A stretch of 44,710 nucleotides of DNA from Actinoplanes oryzae (GCF_030757795.1 NZ_JAUQWH010000064.1:1-44710), one strand, 5' to 3'; shown: positions 9,119 to 17,363, counted from the first letter of the stretch. A program made the numbers and translations. The notes: generated from the letters alone by a model not told the origin.

Positions 9119-9775
9119 CTATTCAAAATCGTCGCTCACCTCCAGGTCCGTGCCGCCCGAGGTCGTGACCTGCACCTCGTACGTGTCGCCGGTCGCGTCC
9201 CGCCCGCCGGCGGCGGTCCGGTAGCGGGCGCTGAAGGTGTACGTGCCCGGCGGGACCGAGTCCGCGGGCGACATCACGAACCGGTACACCAGGGCGTCGT
9301 CCCGCTCGGTGACCGTGGTCGTGACGCTGGCCCCGGGCACCCGGTGGCTGCCGCTGCGGGCGGTCAGCCCCGCGGTGCGCCTGAGCCGGACGGTGACCAC
9401 GAGCGCGTCCAGCCGCGCGGAGGTCTTGACGGTGATGACGCTGGAGCCCTTGACCACCGATCCGTCCGTCCACAGGGGGCGGGTCTGTGAGGGTTCCGGT
9501 GTCGCCGGGGTCGTCACGACGGGCGGCAGGACGGGCTCGAGGTCGGTCTCCTGGTTGCCCGCGAAGGACCACTGTGCCAGCCCGCCCCCGCCGAGCAGGG
9601 CCGTCACGGCCACCGCGGCCCCGGCCGCCCGCATCCGGGCGGAGGAGCGCCGCAGCACCGGCTCGTCGCGCAGGGCCGTACGGGTGAAGCGGTCGAGCAT
9701 CGCCTCCCGGTCGGGCACGTGCGCCGCCGCCAGGGCCCGCAACGCGCGGCGCACCTCGTCCTCGGCCAGTCTCAC
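9119..9775 (-). CDS. Membrane-anchored protein coupled to ECF sigma factor (anti-sigma-like)
   Basis: About 218 aa from the GTG at 9775, which overlaps the sigma-factor stop by four bases (GTGA), so the two are translationally coupled. Residues 1-45 are a charged cytoplasmic part (VRLAEDEVRRALRALAAAHV, with REAMLDRF). One membrane span follows (AAGAAVAVTALLGGGGLAQW), then a Thr/Pro-rich linker and an extracytoplasmic beta-rich domain ending SDDFE. Position and topology suit a regulator of the sigma factor, but no zinc-binding anti-sigma motif (HXXXCXXC) is visible. The outer domain does not match a family I recognise. Confidence 0.8.
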   Translation of the reverse strand: MRLAEDEVRRALRALAAAHVPDREAMLDRFTRTALRDEPVLRRSSARMRAAGAAVAVTALLGGGGLAQWSFAGNQETDLEPVLPPVVTTPATPEPSQTRPLWTDGSVVKGSSVITVKTSARLDALVVTVRLRRTAGLTARSGSHRVPGASVTTTVTERDDALVYRFVMSPADSVPPGTYTFSARYRTAAGGRDATGDTYEVQVTTSGGTDLEVSDDFE

Positions 9776-10272
9776 CGGGCCGCCTCCCAGCCGTCGAGCT
9801 CGACGCCGCCGCCGAGCAGGTCGGCCAGCTGCTTCGCCCCGCGCGAGGTCGCGCTCTTCACGGCGCCGACGGAGATGCCGAGGATGCCCGCCACCTCCTT
9901 CTCGGAGAGGTCGAACGCGTACCGCAGCACCACGCAGGCCCGCCGCCGGTGCGGAAGGCGCCGCAGCGCGCTGCGCACGTCGAGCACCGCGGGCACGTCG
10001 GACTCGGGCGCACGCCGGAACGGCTCCAGCATCCACAGCCGCTCGCGGCTCTGCCGCCGGACCCACTGCCGGGCGAGATTCATCACGATCCCCCGGCCGT
10101 ACGCCCCCGGGCTGCCGGCCGCCGCAACCCGGTCCCAGTGCCGCCACACCTCGGCGAGCGCGTCCGCGGCGAGGTCGTCGGCGGCCGAGGCGTCCCCGGT
10201 CATCAGGTACGCCAGCCGGGAGAACGCGGCATGGTGGCGCTCGAAGTAGGCCGCGAACGCGTCGTCGCGCAT
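9772..10272 (-). CDS. SigE-family ECF RNA polymerase sigma factor
   Basis: About 166 aa from the ATG at 10272, which follows AAGGGG at five bases. Sigma-70 region 2 is seen in FERHHAAFSRLAYLMTGD and DDLAADALAEVWRHW (core binding and -10 recognition). Region 4 is LRRLPHRRRACVVLRYAF followed by the helix-turn-helix LSEKEVAGILGISVGAVKS (-35 recognition). This is the SigE-like family that is expanded in Micromonosporaceae and Streptomyces. An alternative GTG at 10338 would add 22 residues and would sit right at a predicted transcription start (see the promoter at 10344-10373). Coupled to the downstream membrane protein. Confidence 0.92.
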   Translation of the reverse strand: MRDDAFAAYFERHHAAFSRLAYLMTGDASAADDLAADALAEVWRHWDRVAAAGSPGAYGRGIVMNLARQWVRRQSRERLWMLEPFRRAPESDVPAVLDVRSALRRLPHRRRACVVLRYAFDLSEKEVAGILGISVGAVKSATSRGAKQLADLLGGGVELDGWEAAR

Positions 10273-10343
10273 CGGCACCCCTTCGCTCGGGACCTCCGTC
10301 GGGGCAGCGGCGACCCTGCGCGTCTGTGTGGCGTTCACAGCCC

Positions 10344-10373
10344 CTTAGTGGTCCGCCACCACCCGAAGGTTGT
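10344..10373 (-). promoter_or_regulatory. Candidate ECF-type promoter of the sigma operon
   Basis: On the minus strand ACAACC (10368-10373) and ACTAAG (10344-10349) are 18 bases apart. An AAC-containing -35 is typical of ECF promoters, so this could be autoregulated. The predicted start would fall near 10338, where an in-frame GTG lies. Confidence 0.35.
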
Positions 10374-10392
10374 CTCAATGACCGAAGTCACA

Positions 10393-10848
10393 CTAGGCGC
10401 TGATCCCATTGCCCGCCGAATAGCGCTCCGCGGCGTACGCCTCGGGCAGCACCTTGGGCCCCTCCCGGTGCAGCAGCGCGTCGCGCACGTTCTTCTGCAC
10501 GGCGACCGCGGCGAAGAGCGTCAGGGCGAACGACAGCCCGTAGAACCCCTTCTCGCTGAGCGTCATGCCGCTGTTGACCAGCCCGACCGCGAGCATGACC
10601 AGCGACAGCGCCACCACGCCCCACGACAGGCCCTGATAGAGCGCCGAGACGGGCAGGCCCTCGGCCCGGTCCCGCACCGACTTCTGCAACGACACCGCCG
10701 AGTACGCCCCGAGCACCAGCACCGCGGCGTAGAAGCCCTTCTCGCTCGCGGTCATCCCGGCGTTCCAGAGTCCGACGACGAACGTGACGACCCCGAGCAG
10801 CAGGGCCGCCCAGGACGCGCCGACGAAGGCGGGGGTGGGCTTGCTCAT
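10393..10848 (-). CDS. YiaA/YiaB-type inner membrane protein
   Basis: About 151 aa from the ATG at 10848, with AAGGAG seven bases upstream. The protein is an internal duplication: each half has two membrane spans and the signature NAGMTASEKGFYAA or NSGMTLSEKGFYGL, followed by a QKSVRD or QKNVRD turn. This is the YiaAB two-helix domain, present twice. The function of the family is not established. It is transcribed alone, diverging from the nitronate monooxygenase gene. Confidence 0.88.
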   Translation of the reverse strand: MSKPTPAFVGASWAALLLGVVTFVVGLWNAGMTASEKGFYAAVLVLGAYSAVSLQKSVRDRAEGLPVSALYQGLSWGVVALSLVMLAVGLVNSGMTLSEKGFYGLSFALTLFAAVAVQKNVRDALLHREGPKVLPEAYAAERYSAGNGISA

Positions 10849-10956
10849 GACGCTGCTCCTTCGTTGGCGCCACTCTTTCCCGGCGCGACCTGGTGGGGTG
10901 CGACCAGCCTCGCCGACCGCTGCCCGCCGCTCCTGAGTAGCAGTACTCAACCGGGG

Positions 10957-10962
10957 TAGCGT
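10957..10962 (+). promoter_or_regulatory. -10 box of a leaderless promoter (nitronate monooxygenase)
   Basis: TAGCGT fits the actinobacterial TANNNT -10 consensus and lies seven bases before the GTG at 10970. The gene has no Shine-Dalgarno sequence, so transcription probably starts at the start codon. Confidence 0.5.
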
Positions 10963-10969
10963 CGTAGCC

Positions 10970-11968
10970 GTGCGTGACCTGCTCCCCGCCCTCGTCGTCG
11001 CCCCGATGGCCGGCGGCCCCTCCACCCCGGCCCTGGTCACCGCCGCCGCCCGGGCCGGAGCGCTGGGCTTCCTGGCCGCCGGCTACCGGACACCCGAGGC
11101 CGTCGAGTCGTCGCTGCGGGCCGTCGGCGGCATCCCGTACGGGCTCAACATCTTCGCTCCCACGCCGCCGGCCGCCCCCGGGCCGATCGAGCGCTACCGC
11201 GAGGTGCTGCGGCCCGAGGCCCAGCGGTACGACATCGACCTCCCGCCGCTGCGCCTGTCCGACGACGATCACTATGCGGCGAAGATCGACCTGGCGGCGG
11301 CGTACGGGGTGCCCGTGGTCAGCTTCACCTTCGGCGTCCCGGACCGGGCGGTCGTCGCCCGGCTGCGCTCGGTGGGCTGCCGGATCCTGATCACCGTGAC
11401 CTCGGCTGCCGAGGCCGCCCGGGCCGTCGCCGTGGAACCGGACGGCCTGATCGCCCAGGGCGGCACGGCCGGCGGTCATGCGGCAACCTTCGACGCGGCC
11501 GGCTACCGCGGGGAGACGACGGCGGCGTCGGTGCTGGCGGCCGTACGCAAGGTGACTGATCTCCCCGTCATCGCCGCCGGCGGAACGGGTACCGCCGCCG
11601 ACGTGGCAGCCCTGCTCGACGCCGGCGCGTTCGCGGTGCAGGCGGGAACGGCGTTCCTGCTGGCCGACGAGGCGGGCACCCGCCCGGCCCACCGCGCCGC
11701 CATGCTCGCCGGCGCCACCCAAGAGACCGTGATCACACGCGCCTTCACCGGCCGGCCCGCCCGAGCCCTGCGCAACCGCTTCACGGAAACCTATTCAGCG
11801 CTCGCCCCCGTCGGCTACCCCGCCGTCCACCACCTGACCGCCCCCATCCGAGCCGCCGCAGCCGCCCGCAACGACCCCGGCGCCCTCAACCTCTGGGCAG
11901 GCACCGGCTTCCCCACGGCCCGACCCGAACCACTCGCCGACGTGGTCGCCCGCCTCCGCCTGGAGTAG
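10970..11968 (+). CDS. Nitronate monooxygenase (2-nitropropane dioxygenase family)
   Basis: 332 aa, an FMN-dependent TIM-barrel enzyme that oxidises propionate-3-nitronate or other alkyl nitronates, usually seen as detoxification. The N-terminal VVAPMAGGPSTPALV forms the FMN-binding start. AQGGTAGGH carries the probable catalytic His170. VIAAGGTGTAADVAALLDAG is the phosphate-binding loop near the C-terminus, followed by VQAGTAFLL. Length and motifs are complete. It appears to be a single-gene, leaderless transcript. Confidence 0.92.
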   Translation: MRDLLPALVVAPMAGGPSTPALVTAAARAGALGFLAAGYRTPEAVESSLRAVGGIPYGLNIFAPTPPAAPGPIERYREVLRPEAQRYDIDLPPLRLSDDDHYAAKIDLAAAYGVPVVSFTFGVPDRAVVARLRSVGCRILITVTSAAEAARAVAVEPDGLIAQGGTAGGHAATFDAAGYRGETTAASVLAAVRKVTDLPVIAAGGTGTAADVAALLDAGAFAVQAGTAFLLADEAGTRPAHRAAMLAGATQETVITRAFTGRPARALRNRFTETYSALAPVGYPAVHHLTAPIRAAAAARNDPGALNLWAGTGFPTARPEPLADVVARLRLE

Positions 11969-12093
11969 TCGCTCCAGGCAACGCAGCGCCACAACCCGTA
12001 ACGCCCCCTTGGCGGGCCGCCCCACCAGTGCGCCACCCGGCACCGGCTACCGCAAGCCGGCGGCATCCCGCACCTGGCGAGCGCAGGCACCGG

Positions 12094-12786
12094 TCAGTCC
12101 GGGACTTCGGTCAGCACGAGTCGCAGTGCGCCGACCGCGTCTGTCTCGTCGCAGGTTCGGCCGGAGCCGGTGGTCACGATGTATCGGCCGGGCGTCTTCG
12201 TGGGGGCGACCGCGGGATGGGCCCCGGTGTAGGGCCAAGTGGAGGTAGTGCTGAAACGCAGTGTTCCGTGGCTGGTGTATGGCCTCAGCCGACGCAGCCG
12301 GGGTTCATGAAAGGCCAACGCAACAAAAGGTTGCAGTCGTGCCGCTACCGGATCGGCGCGGTGGTTCTCATGCAGGTGCAGCCAACTGGCCTCACGCTGA
12401 TCGCCACACTCCCGCGCTTTCGCCAGGGCGACGGATCCGAGGAAAGACCAGGCTGTCGCCATCGCCGGCGGTCGTGCCCCCGACAGCCACGCCAGCGCCG
12501 CGTCGGCCGCGATTGCCAAATCCGGTGCGTGGCCGCCGAGCACGACTCTCTGCTCGGTGCGCAGACCGAGGGTGAACTTGCGTTCCCACGCGCTGAGGAT
12601 CACGTACGCGCTTCGTTGGTCATTGTCGACGGTCGCCGTCCGCGGATTCGCCGGCTCCCGCGGACGAGCCTGAAACAGCGACCCGCGCCGGACAAATTCG
12701 GCCTGCCAGGCATCGTGTGCAGCACCGACGGCAACAACGTCCGGGTACCAGCGCGCTGCCGCGCCCCACGACTCCGGATCGCCCAT
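12094..12786 (-). CDS. DUF6193-family protein
   Basis: About 230 aa from the ATG at 12786 (start MGDPESWGAAARWYP). The segment FHEPRLRRLRPYTSHGTLRF and the C-terminal GRYIVTTGSGRTCDETDAV pattern match what I know of DUF6193, a family often annotated as natural-product biosynthesis proteins in actinomycetes without a proven function. Conserved Trp residues occur along the middle (AWSFLGSVALAKARE). No signal peptide or membrane span from this start. An in-frame GTG at 12801 is an alternative start. No biosynthetic genes are adjacent, so the context does not support a specialised-metabolite role. Confidence 0.72.
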   Translation of the reverse strand: MGDPESWGAAARWYPDVVAVGAAHDAWQAEFVRRGSLFQARPREPANPRTATVDNDQRSAYVILSAWERKFTLGLRTEQRVVLGGHAPDLAIAADAALAWLSGARPPAMATAWSFLGSVALAKARECGDQREASWLHLHENHRADPVAARLQPFVALAFHEPRLRRLRPYTSHGTLRFSTTSTWPYTGAHPAVAPTKTPGRYIVTTGSGRTCDETDAVGALRLVLTEVPD

Positions 12787-13121
12787 CGCTCCATCATCCA
12801 CCGGCGCGACATAACCAGCCCGCGGGCGGGCCGATCCCGTCCTGCACGCAGCCACGAGCCTACGCCCGCCGACGATCTGACCGTGACTATGCGTAGCTTG
12901 GATCGCGGCAGGTGAGTGCGCGCTCGGTGCCATTGCGGGCTGGTAGGCGCCAGTCAAATGCTCCTTGCCGGGTACGGGTGTCGCGCGGCTCCGCCGGCGC
13001 GGAGAGCCGGGCGTGCTGCCCGCCAGCACGGCCAGCACCGTGCACGCGGCCGACCAGAGTCGGTGGGGCATGGGGGTCGCGTGTCCAAACGGGCCGGGGC
13101 ATCCGGCGACGCGCCGGCAGC
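12787..13121. other. Intergenic region without a recognised gene
   Basis: This divergent spacer lies between the DUF6193 gene and the modular protein gene. Minus-strand reading frames stay open through it but look like composition-driven shadow (Arg/Pro/Ala-rich, no domain). I found no tRNA-like fold and no strong hairpin. Confidence 0.5.
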
Positions 13122-13127
13122 TAGCGT
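13122..13127 (+). promoter_or_regulatory. -10 box of a leaderless promoter (modular protein)
   Basis: TAGCGT, the same hexamer as before the nitronate monooxygenase gene, lies six bases before the ATG at 13134. No ribosome binding site is visible. Confidence 0.45.
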
Positions 13128-13133
13128 GGGCAC

Positions 13134-14615
13134 ATGCTGCTGAGCCTGGATGTCTCCGGTGACGGGGCCGAGTTCCGCGACCGGCCCGGCAAGGCGGGAC
13201 GGATGACCGCGCTGCGGGTGGCGGGCGCGGACCTGCCGGCGCTGGCCGATCAGCTGGATCGGCGCCTCGGCCTGGCCGGCGGCGGGCTGACCAGCGGCGG
13301 GCTGGCCAGCAGTGGGCCGGCCGGCGGCGGGTCGATCGAGGAGCGGATCACCGAGGCGGTCCGGGAGATGGCGCGGCGCGGGTACATCCGGGAGACGTAC
13401 CACAGCAATCTGCACTTCGTCGAGGATGCGTGCGTGCACTCCGGCGTCGGGTACGCGGAGCGCTGGTTCGACGGGCAGCGCTGGCAGGCGGCCCGGCGGC
13501 GGATGCCGGTGTTCCGCAGCGTCGAGGCCAACGGCTTTCTGCGGACGCTGACGGCTCTCACGCACGAGCTGCGTGACCCCTCGTTCGAGCTGATCGAGGA
13601 GTTCACCGATCCCGCGGTGGCGTACCCGGAAGATTTGCACACCCGATACGGCTCCCGGCTGAGCGTGTCCATGGCGGAGCTCGGCCGGATCGCCGGGCCC
13701 TTCGCGCGGGGCGAGCACCCCGAGGGCCTGGCCGTGGCGGTGGTCGATGCGTTGGTGGCGCGCGGGGAGCTGACCCCGCAACTGGCTCCCGGCGGCTGCG
13801 TCGAGCGCTTCGCGGGGTGGTGCGCCCAGGCGGGGGTACGGCCGCGGCGCGACGGCAGGGAACGCCGGCACCGGCTGGCGCGGGCGGGTGACCTGGTGCT
13901 GGAGGTGGGCTTCGACACGCGGACGTGGTTCGAGCCGCGGGTCACCTTCACCGAGGCCTACCGCCCCGGCGGGGACTGGTACGGCGGGACGCAGTACGAG
14001 GTCAGCGCGCCGCTGGACGCCGTACCCCGGCTGGTGGAGCAGTGGGGCGGACGGCTCGGACCGGTCGACGTGCCCGGACGGGACGACGACCGGCTGATCG
14101 GGTGTTTCGAGGCGCTGGTCGCGCGCGGGGAGCTGAGCACCGCCCTGCCCCGGCAGCGCAACCGCGAGGTCGTCGCCGAGTGGATGGCCGCCGCCGGGGT
14201 CGAGCCGCGGCGCCGGGGGTTCTCGCGCACCGAGCCGCTGCTGCGGGTGAGCCGCGCGTCGACCGATTCCTCGTACGCGCTGAGTCTGTTCCTCGATCCG
14301 GGCCCCCGTGGCGGCATAGTGTTCACCGAGCGGTACGAGTACTACCCGCGCCCGGGTGATGCCGGGCGGGAGTACTCGTACTCGGTGAGCACGCCGTACT
14401 CCTCGCTGCCGGCGCTGGTCGAGCATCTGGAGCAGGCACCGGGGCAGGGCGGCCCGGAGGACCGGCTGGTCGCGTGCTTCCGCGCCCGGACCGCCGCGGG
14501 TGAGCTGCACGCCGGGATGGGCCTGCGCGAGGCCCGCGACCTGGTGCAGCGCTGGTTCGCCGGGGCGGGGGTGCCGGCCCGGGCGGACGGCTCCAGCTGG
14601 ATCAACAGCGACTGA
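13134..14615 (+). CDS. Modular protein with three repeated beta-alpha units, unknown function
   Basis: 493 aa, no signal peptide or membrane span. I do not recognise the family. Three units share one plan: a beta-rich part with F(T)E-x-Y and Y-x-VS-x-P-like features and a leucine helix (LPALVEHLEQ or VPRLVEQWGG), then a helical part. The helical parts are AVVDALVARGEL..FAGWCAQAGVRPRR (about 203-242), CFEALVARGEL..VAEWMAAAGVEPRR (about 320-363) and CFRARTAAGEL..VQRWFAGAGVPAR (about 445-483). The first unit is the most divergent and is preceded by an N-terminal part with a Gly/Ser-rich linker (about 48-66), itself made of short DNA repeats of a GGCGGGCTG type. The pattern suggests duplication of a binding module. 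Expressed from an apparent leaderless promoter. Confidence 0.8.
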   Translation: MLLSLDVSGDGAEFRDRPGKAGRMTALRVAGADLPALADQLDRRLGLAGGGLTSGGLASSGPAGGGSIEERITEAVREMARRGYIRETYHSNLHFVEDACVHSGVGYAERWFDGQRWQAARRRMPVFRSVEANGFLRTLTALTHELRDPSFELIEEFTDPAVAYPEDLHTRYGSRLSVSMAELGRIAGPFARGEHPEGLAVAVVDALVARGELTPQLAPGGCVERFAGWCAQAGVRPRRDGRERRHRLARAGDLVLEVGFDTRTWFEPRVTFTEAYRPGGDWYGGTQYEVSAPLDAVPRLVEQWGGRLGPVDVPGRDDDRLIGCFEALVARGELSTALPRQRNREVVAEWMAAAGVEPRRRGFSRTEPLLRVSRASTDSSYALSLFLDPGPRGGIVFTERYEYYPRPGDAGREYSYSVSTPYSSLPALVEHLEQAPGQGGPEDRLVACFRARTAAGELHAGMGLREARDLVQRWFAGAGVPARADGSSWINSD

Positions 14616-14661
14616 GCGGGCGCGATCGTTTGGCGGCGGGCGCTCGGGGAATCCCGTCCGC

Positions 14662-14958
14662 ATGCAGCCCATCGACACGACGACAATCGGCCAGGTCGAG
14701 CCCGGGATGACCGTGGTGGACCCGACGGGCCTCAAGGCGGGCGCCGTCACCGCGGTGCAGCAGCCCGGCACCACCGTGCGGCCGGACACCGCGGCGGGCA
14801 TCGCGGAACGGCTGATGGCCGTCGGCTACGTGCGCATCGACGGCACGGGCGAGCTGGCCCACGACACGTACGCGTCGGCGGAGCAGATCTCCGCGGTCGC
14901 GCCCGGCACCGTCTCCCTGAGGGTGAGCCGCGACGAGCTGTTCCGCGCCGAGAGCTGA
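14662..14958 (+). CDS. Small soluble protein, DUF2171-like
   Basis: 98 aa from the ATG at 14662. The start MQPIDTTTIGQVEPGMTVVD followed by PTGLKAGAV resembles the short barrel of DUF2171/PRC-like proteins, where a substrate property is set or measured around a conserved GM-V-D turn. The C-terminal half predicts a beta hairpin (AVAPGTVSLRVSRDELFRAES). Function unknown. It lies 46 bases behind the modular protein gene on the same strand and ends five bases before the convergent chemoreceptor gene. Confidence 0.7.
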   Translation: MQPIDTTTIGQVEPGMTVVDPTGLKAGAVTAVQQPGTTVRPDTAAGIAERLMAVGYVRIDGTGELAHDTYASAEQISAVAPGTVSLRVSRDELFRAES

Positions 14959-14963
14959 ATGAC

Positions 14964-16553
14964 CTAGTGCCGGAAGCGCGCCACCACCTCGCCCAGGTCG
15001 GCTGAGGTGCGCGTGAGCTGTGCCACCGTCGCCTGCGCCTGAGCGACCCCCTCGTCCGTCTCGCGCGCCGCCGAGGCCACGCCGGTGATGTTGCGGGCCA
15101 CCTCGCCGGTCCCGGTCGCCGCCTCGGTGACGCTGCGGTTCATCTCGGCGGTCGTGGCGGTCTGCTGCTCGACCGCCGAGGCGATCGTGGTCTGGAAGTC
15201 GCTGATCCGCGAGATGACGCGGGTGATCTCCTCGATCGCCCCGACGGCCTCGCCGGTGTCGGCCTGGATGGCCTGCACCCGGCGGGAGATGTCCTCGGTG
15301 GCCTTGGCGGTCTCCTGGGCCAGGTCCTTGACCTCGCCGGCGACCACCGCGAAGCCCTTGCCCATCTCCCCCGCCCGGGCCGCCTCGATCGTCGCGTTGA
15401 GGGCGAGCAGGTTGGTCTGCTCGGCGATCGAGGTGATCACCTTGATGACGTTGCCGATCTCGGCCGAGGACTCCCCCAGCTTGTTCATCGTGGTGGCCGT
15501 CGTGGTCGACAGCTGCACCGCCTCGGTCGCCACATGGGCGGCCTCGGCCGCGTTCTGGGAGATCTCGCGGATGGCGGCGCCCATCTCCTCGGCGCCGGCG
15601 GACACCGTGTCGACGCTGCGGGAGATCTCCTCGGCGGCCGACGAGACGGCCTGCGCCTGCGCGGTGGTCCGGCCCGAGGCCGCGGCGATCGCCCCGGCGA
15701 CGCCGGTCATCTGCTCGGACGCGCCGGACAGGGTGGCCGCCGAGCCGCCGATCGTGGCGACGGCGTCGCGCAGCTGGTGCACGGCCCGGTCGAGCGCCTG
15801 CGCCATGCGGCCCGGCTCGTCGCGGCTGGTCAGGCCCGCCGTCCGGGTGAGGTCGCCGTCGGCCAGGCCCTCGCACACGTGCTGGACGCGTTGCAGGGAC
15901 CGGATGATGCTGCGGGCGATCAGGATGCCCAGGCCGAGGGCGGCGAGCGAGCCGAGGACCAGCACGGCGATCGACGTGGTGCGCCCGGTCACGTAGTCGG
16001 TGCGGGCCGCGGCGGCCGTGCCCGCGGCGTCGGCCTCCTCGGTGGCCTTCATCCGGTCCAGGTCGCCGGCGACCTCGGCCATCAGCGGCATGACCTGCTG
16101 GTCGCGGACGCCCTCCCACGCGGTCAGGTCGTTGCGGTCACCGGCCGGGAGCAGGCTGTTCTCGACGATGGTCCGATAGGCCGCGAAGTCGTCGGCCAGC
16201 TCGGCCAGCTCGGCGTCCGGGACCGCGGGACCGCTTTGCCGGTACGCCTCCAGCGCCGCGACGAGCGCCGTCACGTCCTCGGCGAAGGCCTCCCGGAAGG
16301 GCGCCTTGCCCGCCGCGTCGCGCGAGATCATGTGGTTCGCGGTGTCGAGGCGGGCCAGGACGAGCTTCTCCCGGATCTCGCCGAGGGCGGCGACGCTGGT
16401 CACGTTGTCGCGATAGATGGCCTCGGAGGCGGCGCTCGCCCGGGCCAGCGCCACGAGGCCGATGACCCCGATGGCGATGCCCACGACGACCGCCACGCCG
16501 ATGGCGGCGACGATCTTGGTCCGTACGCTGAGGTTCGCGACGCGGGAGCGCAT
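14964..16553 (-). CDS. Methyl-accepting chemotaxis protein
   Basis: About 529 aa from the ATG at 16553 (MRSRVANLSVRTK), the start usual for this group; an ATG at 16613 adds 20 residues and lies 11 bases from the preceding stop. Neither has a clear ribosome binding site. TM1 is at about 13-35, a four-helix-bundle periplasmic sensor domain follows to about 188, then TM2 (about 190-212) and a HAMP domain. The cytoplasmic coiled-coil signalling domain has the hairpin tip AEQTNLLALNATIEAARAGE. It relays a ligand signal to CheA/CheW; none of those genes is in the window. The C-terminus (VARFRH) lacks a CheR-tethering pentapeptide. Confidence 0.93.
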   Translation of the reverse strand: MRSRVANLSVRTKIVAAIGVAVVVGIAIGVIGLVALARASAASEAIYRDNVTSVAALGEIREKLVLARLDTANHMISRDAAGKAPFREAFAEDVTALVAALEAYRQSGPAVPDAELAELADDFAAYRTIVENSLLPAGDRNDLTAWEGVRDQQVMPLMAEVAGDLDRMKATEEADAAGTAAAARTDYVTGRTTSIAVLVLGSLAALGLGILIARSIIRSLQRVQHVCEGLADGDLTRTAGLTSRDEPGRMAQALDRAVHQLRDAVATIGGSAATLSGASEQMTGVAGAIAAASGRTTAQAQAVSSAAEEISRSVDTVSAGAEEMGAAIREISQNAAEAAHVATEAVQLSTTTATTMNKLGESSAEIGNVIKVITSIAEQTNLLALNATIEAARAGEMGKGFAVVAGEVKDLAQETAKATEDISRRVQAIQADTGEAVGAIEEITRVISRISDFQTTIASAVEQQTATTAEMNRSVTEAATGTGEVARNITGVASAARETDEGVAQAQATVAQLTRTSADLGEVVARFRH

Positions 16554-16624
16554 AAAACGACGATATGACCTGGTTACGGGAAGTTCGGGGCGAATCGAGA
16601 CTGCCTGCGCCATGCAGTGATCGC

Positions 16625-16804
16625 TCAGCGGCCCTCGAGGACCCGCCGGATCCCGGCGAACATGCGGAAGACGTCCATCCGGGCGTCGAGGAAGCCGCGC
16701 CGATAGTCGGCGCCGGTCACCGGGTGCTCGGCGCGCGCGGCGTCCCGGCTGCCCTCGAGCGCGTCCGCTCGCCCGGCCCCGTACGCCAGCAATGCATCCT
16801 CCAT
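16625..16804 (-). CDS. Small hypothetical protein
   Basis: 59 aa from the ATG at 16804, with a strong GGGGAGG about six bases upstream. It is soluble and helical: LAYGAGRADALEG, YRRGFLDARMDVFRMF and a C-terminal RRVLEGR. I do not recognise a family. It precedes the chemoreceptor gene on the same strand (11 or 71 bases, depending on the chemoreceptor start), so the two may share a transcript. Confidence 0.65.
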   Translation of the reverse strand: MEDALLAYGAGRADALEGSRDAARAEHPVTGADYRRGFLDARMDVFRMFAGIRRVLEGR

Positions 16805-16881
16805 CAGCACCTCCCCGCGATCTTTCCCGCGCGACACCCTCGCACGCGCCGACGGATCGCAGGCACCGGCCGATCGCCTGA

Positions 16882-17328
16882 TCAGTGGTGGTACTGGTGG
16901 ACGACCGCGTGCCCCTTGCCGCGGCCGATCAGCCAGCGGTTGACCGGCGTGGTGAGCACGAAGGCGACGGCCAGCGAGCCCGCGAGCGAGGCCCAGAACA
17001 GCACGCTGGTCAGCCCGGCGTCCAGCGCGCCCGGCACCGCGAGCACGACCGTGTTGTCGATCACCTCCATGACGGCGATGGAGACGGTGTCGGCGGCGAG
17101 CGCCACGCGCAGGGCGGACCGCACGTCCACCCCCGCGCGCAGCACGCCCCGCATGGTCAGCGCATAGCCGAAGGCGAAGGCGAGGACGATCGAGAGCACG
17201 ACCGTCGCGGCGTTGTGCAGGCCGGCCGAGGTGCCGATGACCATGCCCAGCACCTCGCCGATCGCACATCCCGTGAGGCAGTGCAGGGTGGCGGAGATCG
17301 CCGTCCGCCACGAGGAGTCGTGGTCCAT
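16882..17328 (-). CDS. DUF4396 membrane protein
   Basis: About 148 aa from the ATG at 17328 (MDHDSSWRTAISATLHCLTG). Four hydrophobic segments follow: CAIGEVLGMVIGTSAGL, VVLSIVLAFAFGYAL, ADTVSIAVMEVIDN and VLFWASLAGSLAVAFVLT. It ends in a His-rich tail (GHAVVHQYHH). The HCLTGCAIGE motif and the terminal histidines are what one expects in DUF4396, an uncharacterised family with conserved Cys/His that is often near copper-handling genes. The promoter contains a CsoR-like operator (17340-17354), which supports a metal link by inference. An in-frame ATG at 17340 is inside that operator and less likely. Confidence 0.82.
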   Translation of the reverse strand: MDHDSSWRTAISATLHCLTGCAIGEVLGMVIGTSAGLHNAATVVLSIVLAFAFGYALTMRGVLRAGVDVRSALRVALAADTVSIAVMEVIDNTVVLAVPGALDAGLTSVLFWASLAGSLAVAFVLTTPVNRWLIGRGKGHAVVHQYHH

Positions 17329-17335
17329 GTCAGGA

Positions 17336-17363
17336 AGCATACCCCCCGGGGGTACGCAGTCCA
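17336..17363 (-). promoter_or_regulatory. Leaderless promoter with CsoR-like operator in the spacer
   Basis: On the minus strand, TGGACT (17358-17363, -35) is separated by 16 bases from TATGCT (17336-17341, -10), which is followed seven bases later by the ATG at 17328. The spacer is filled by a near-perfect palindrome, TACCCCCCGGGGGTA on the plus strand (17340-17354). C-run/G-run dyads flanked by TA are the hallmark of operators bound by CsoR/RcnR-family metal sensors. A repressor there would block the polymerase directly. Confidence 0.6.

Noticed and set aside
12787..13071. N-terminal extension of the DUF6193 protein to a start at 13071 with signal-like hydrophobic stretch
   Set aside because: The added residues are Arg/Pro/Ser-rich and not family-like, and would cross the spacer holding the divergent promoter. 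The ATG at 12786 fits the domain boundary better.
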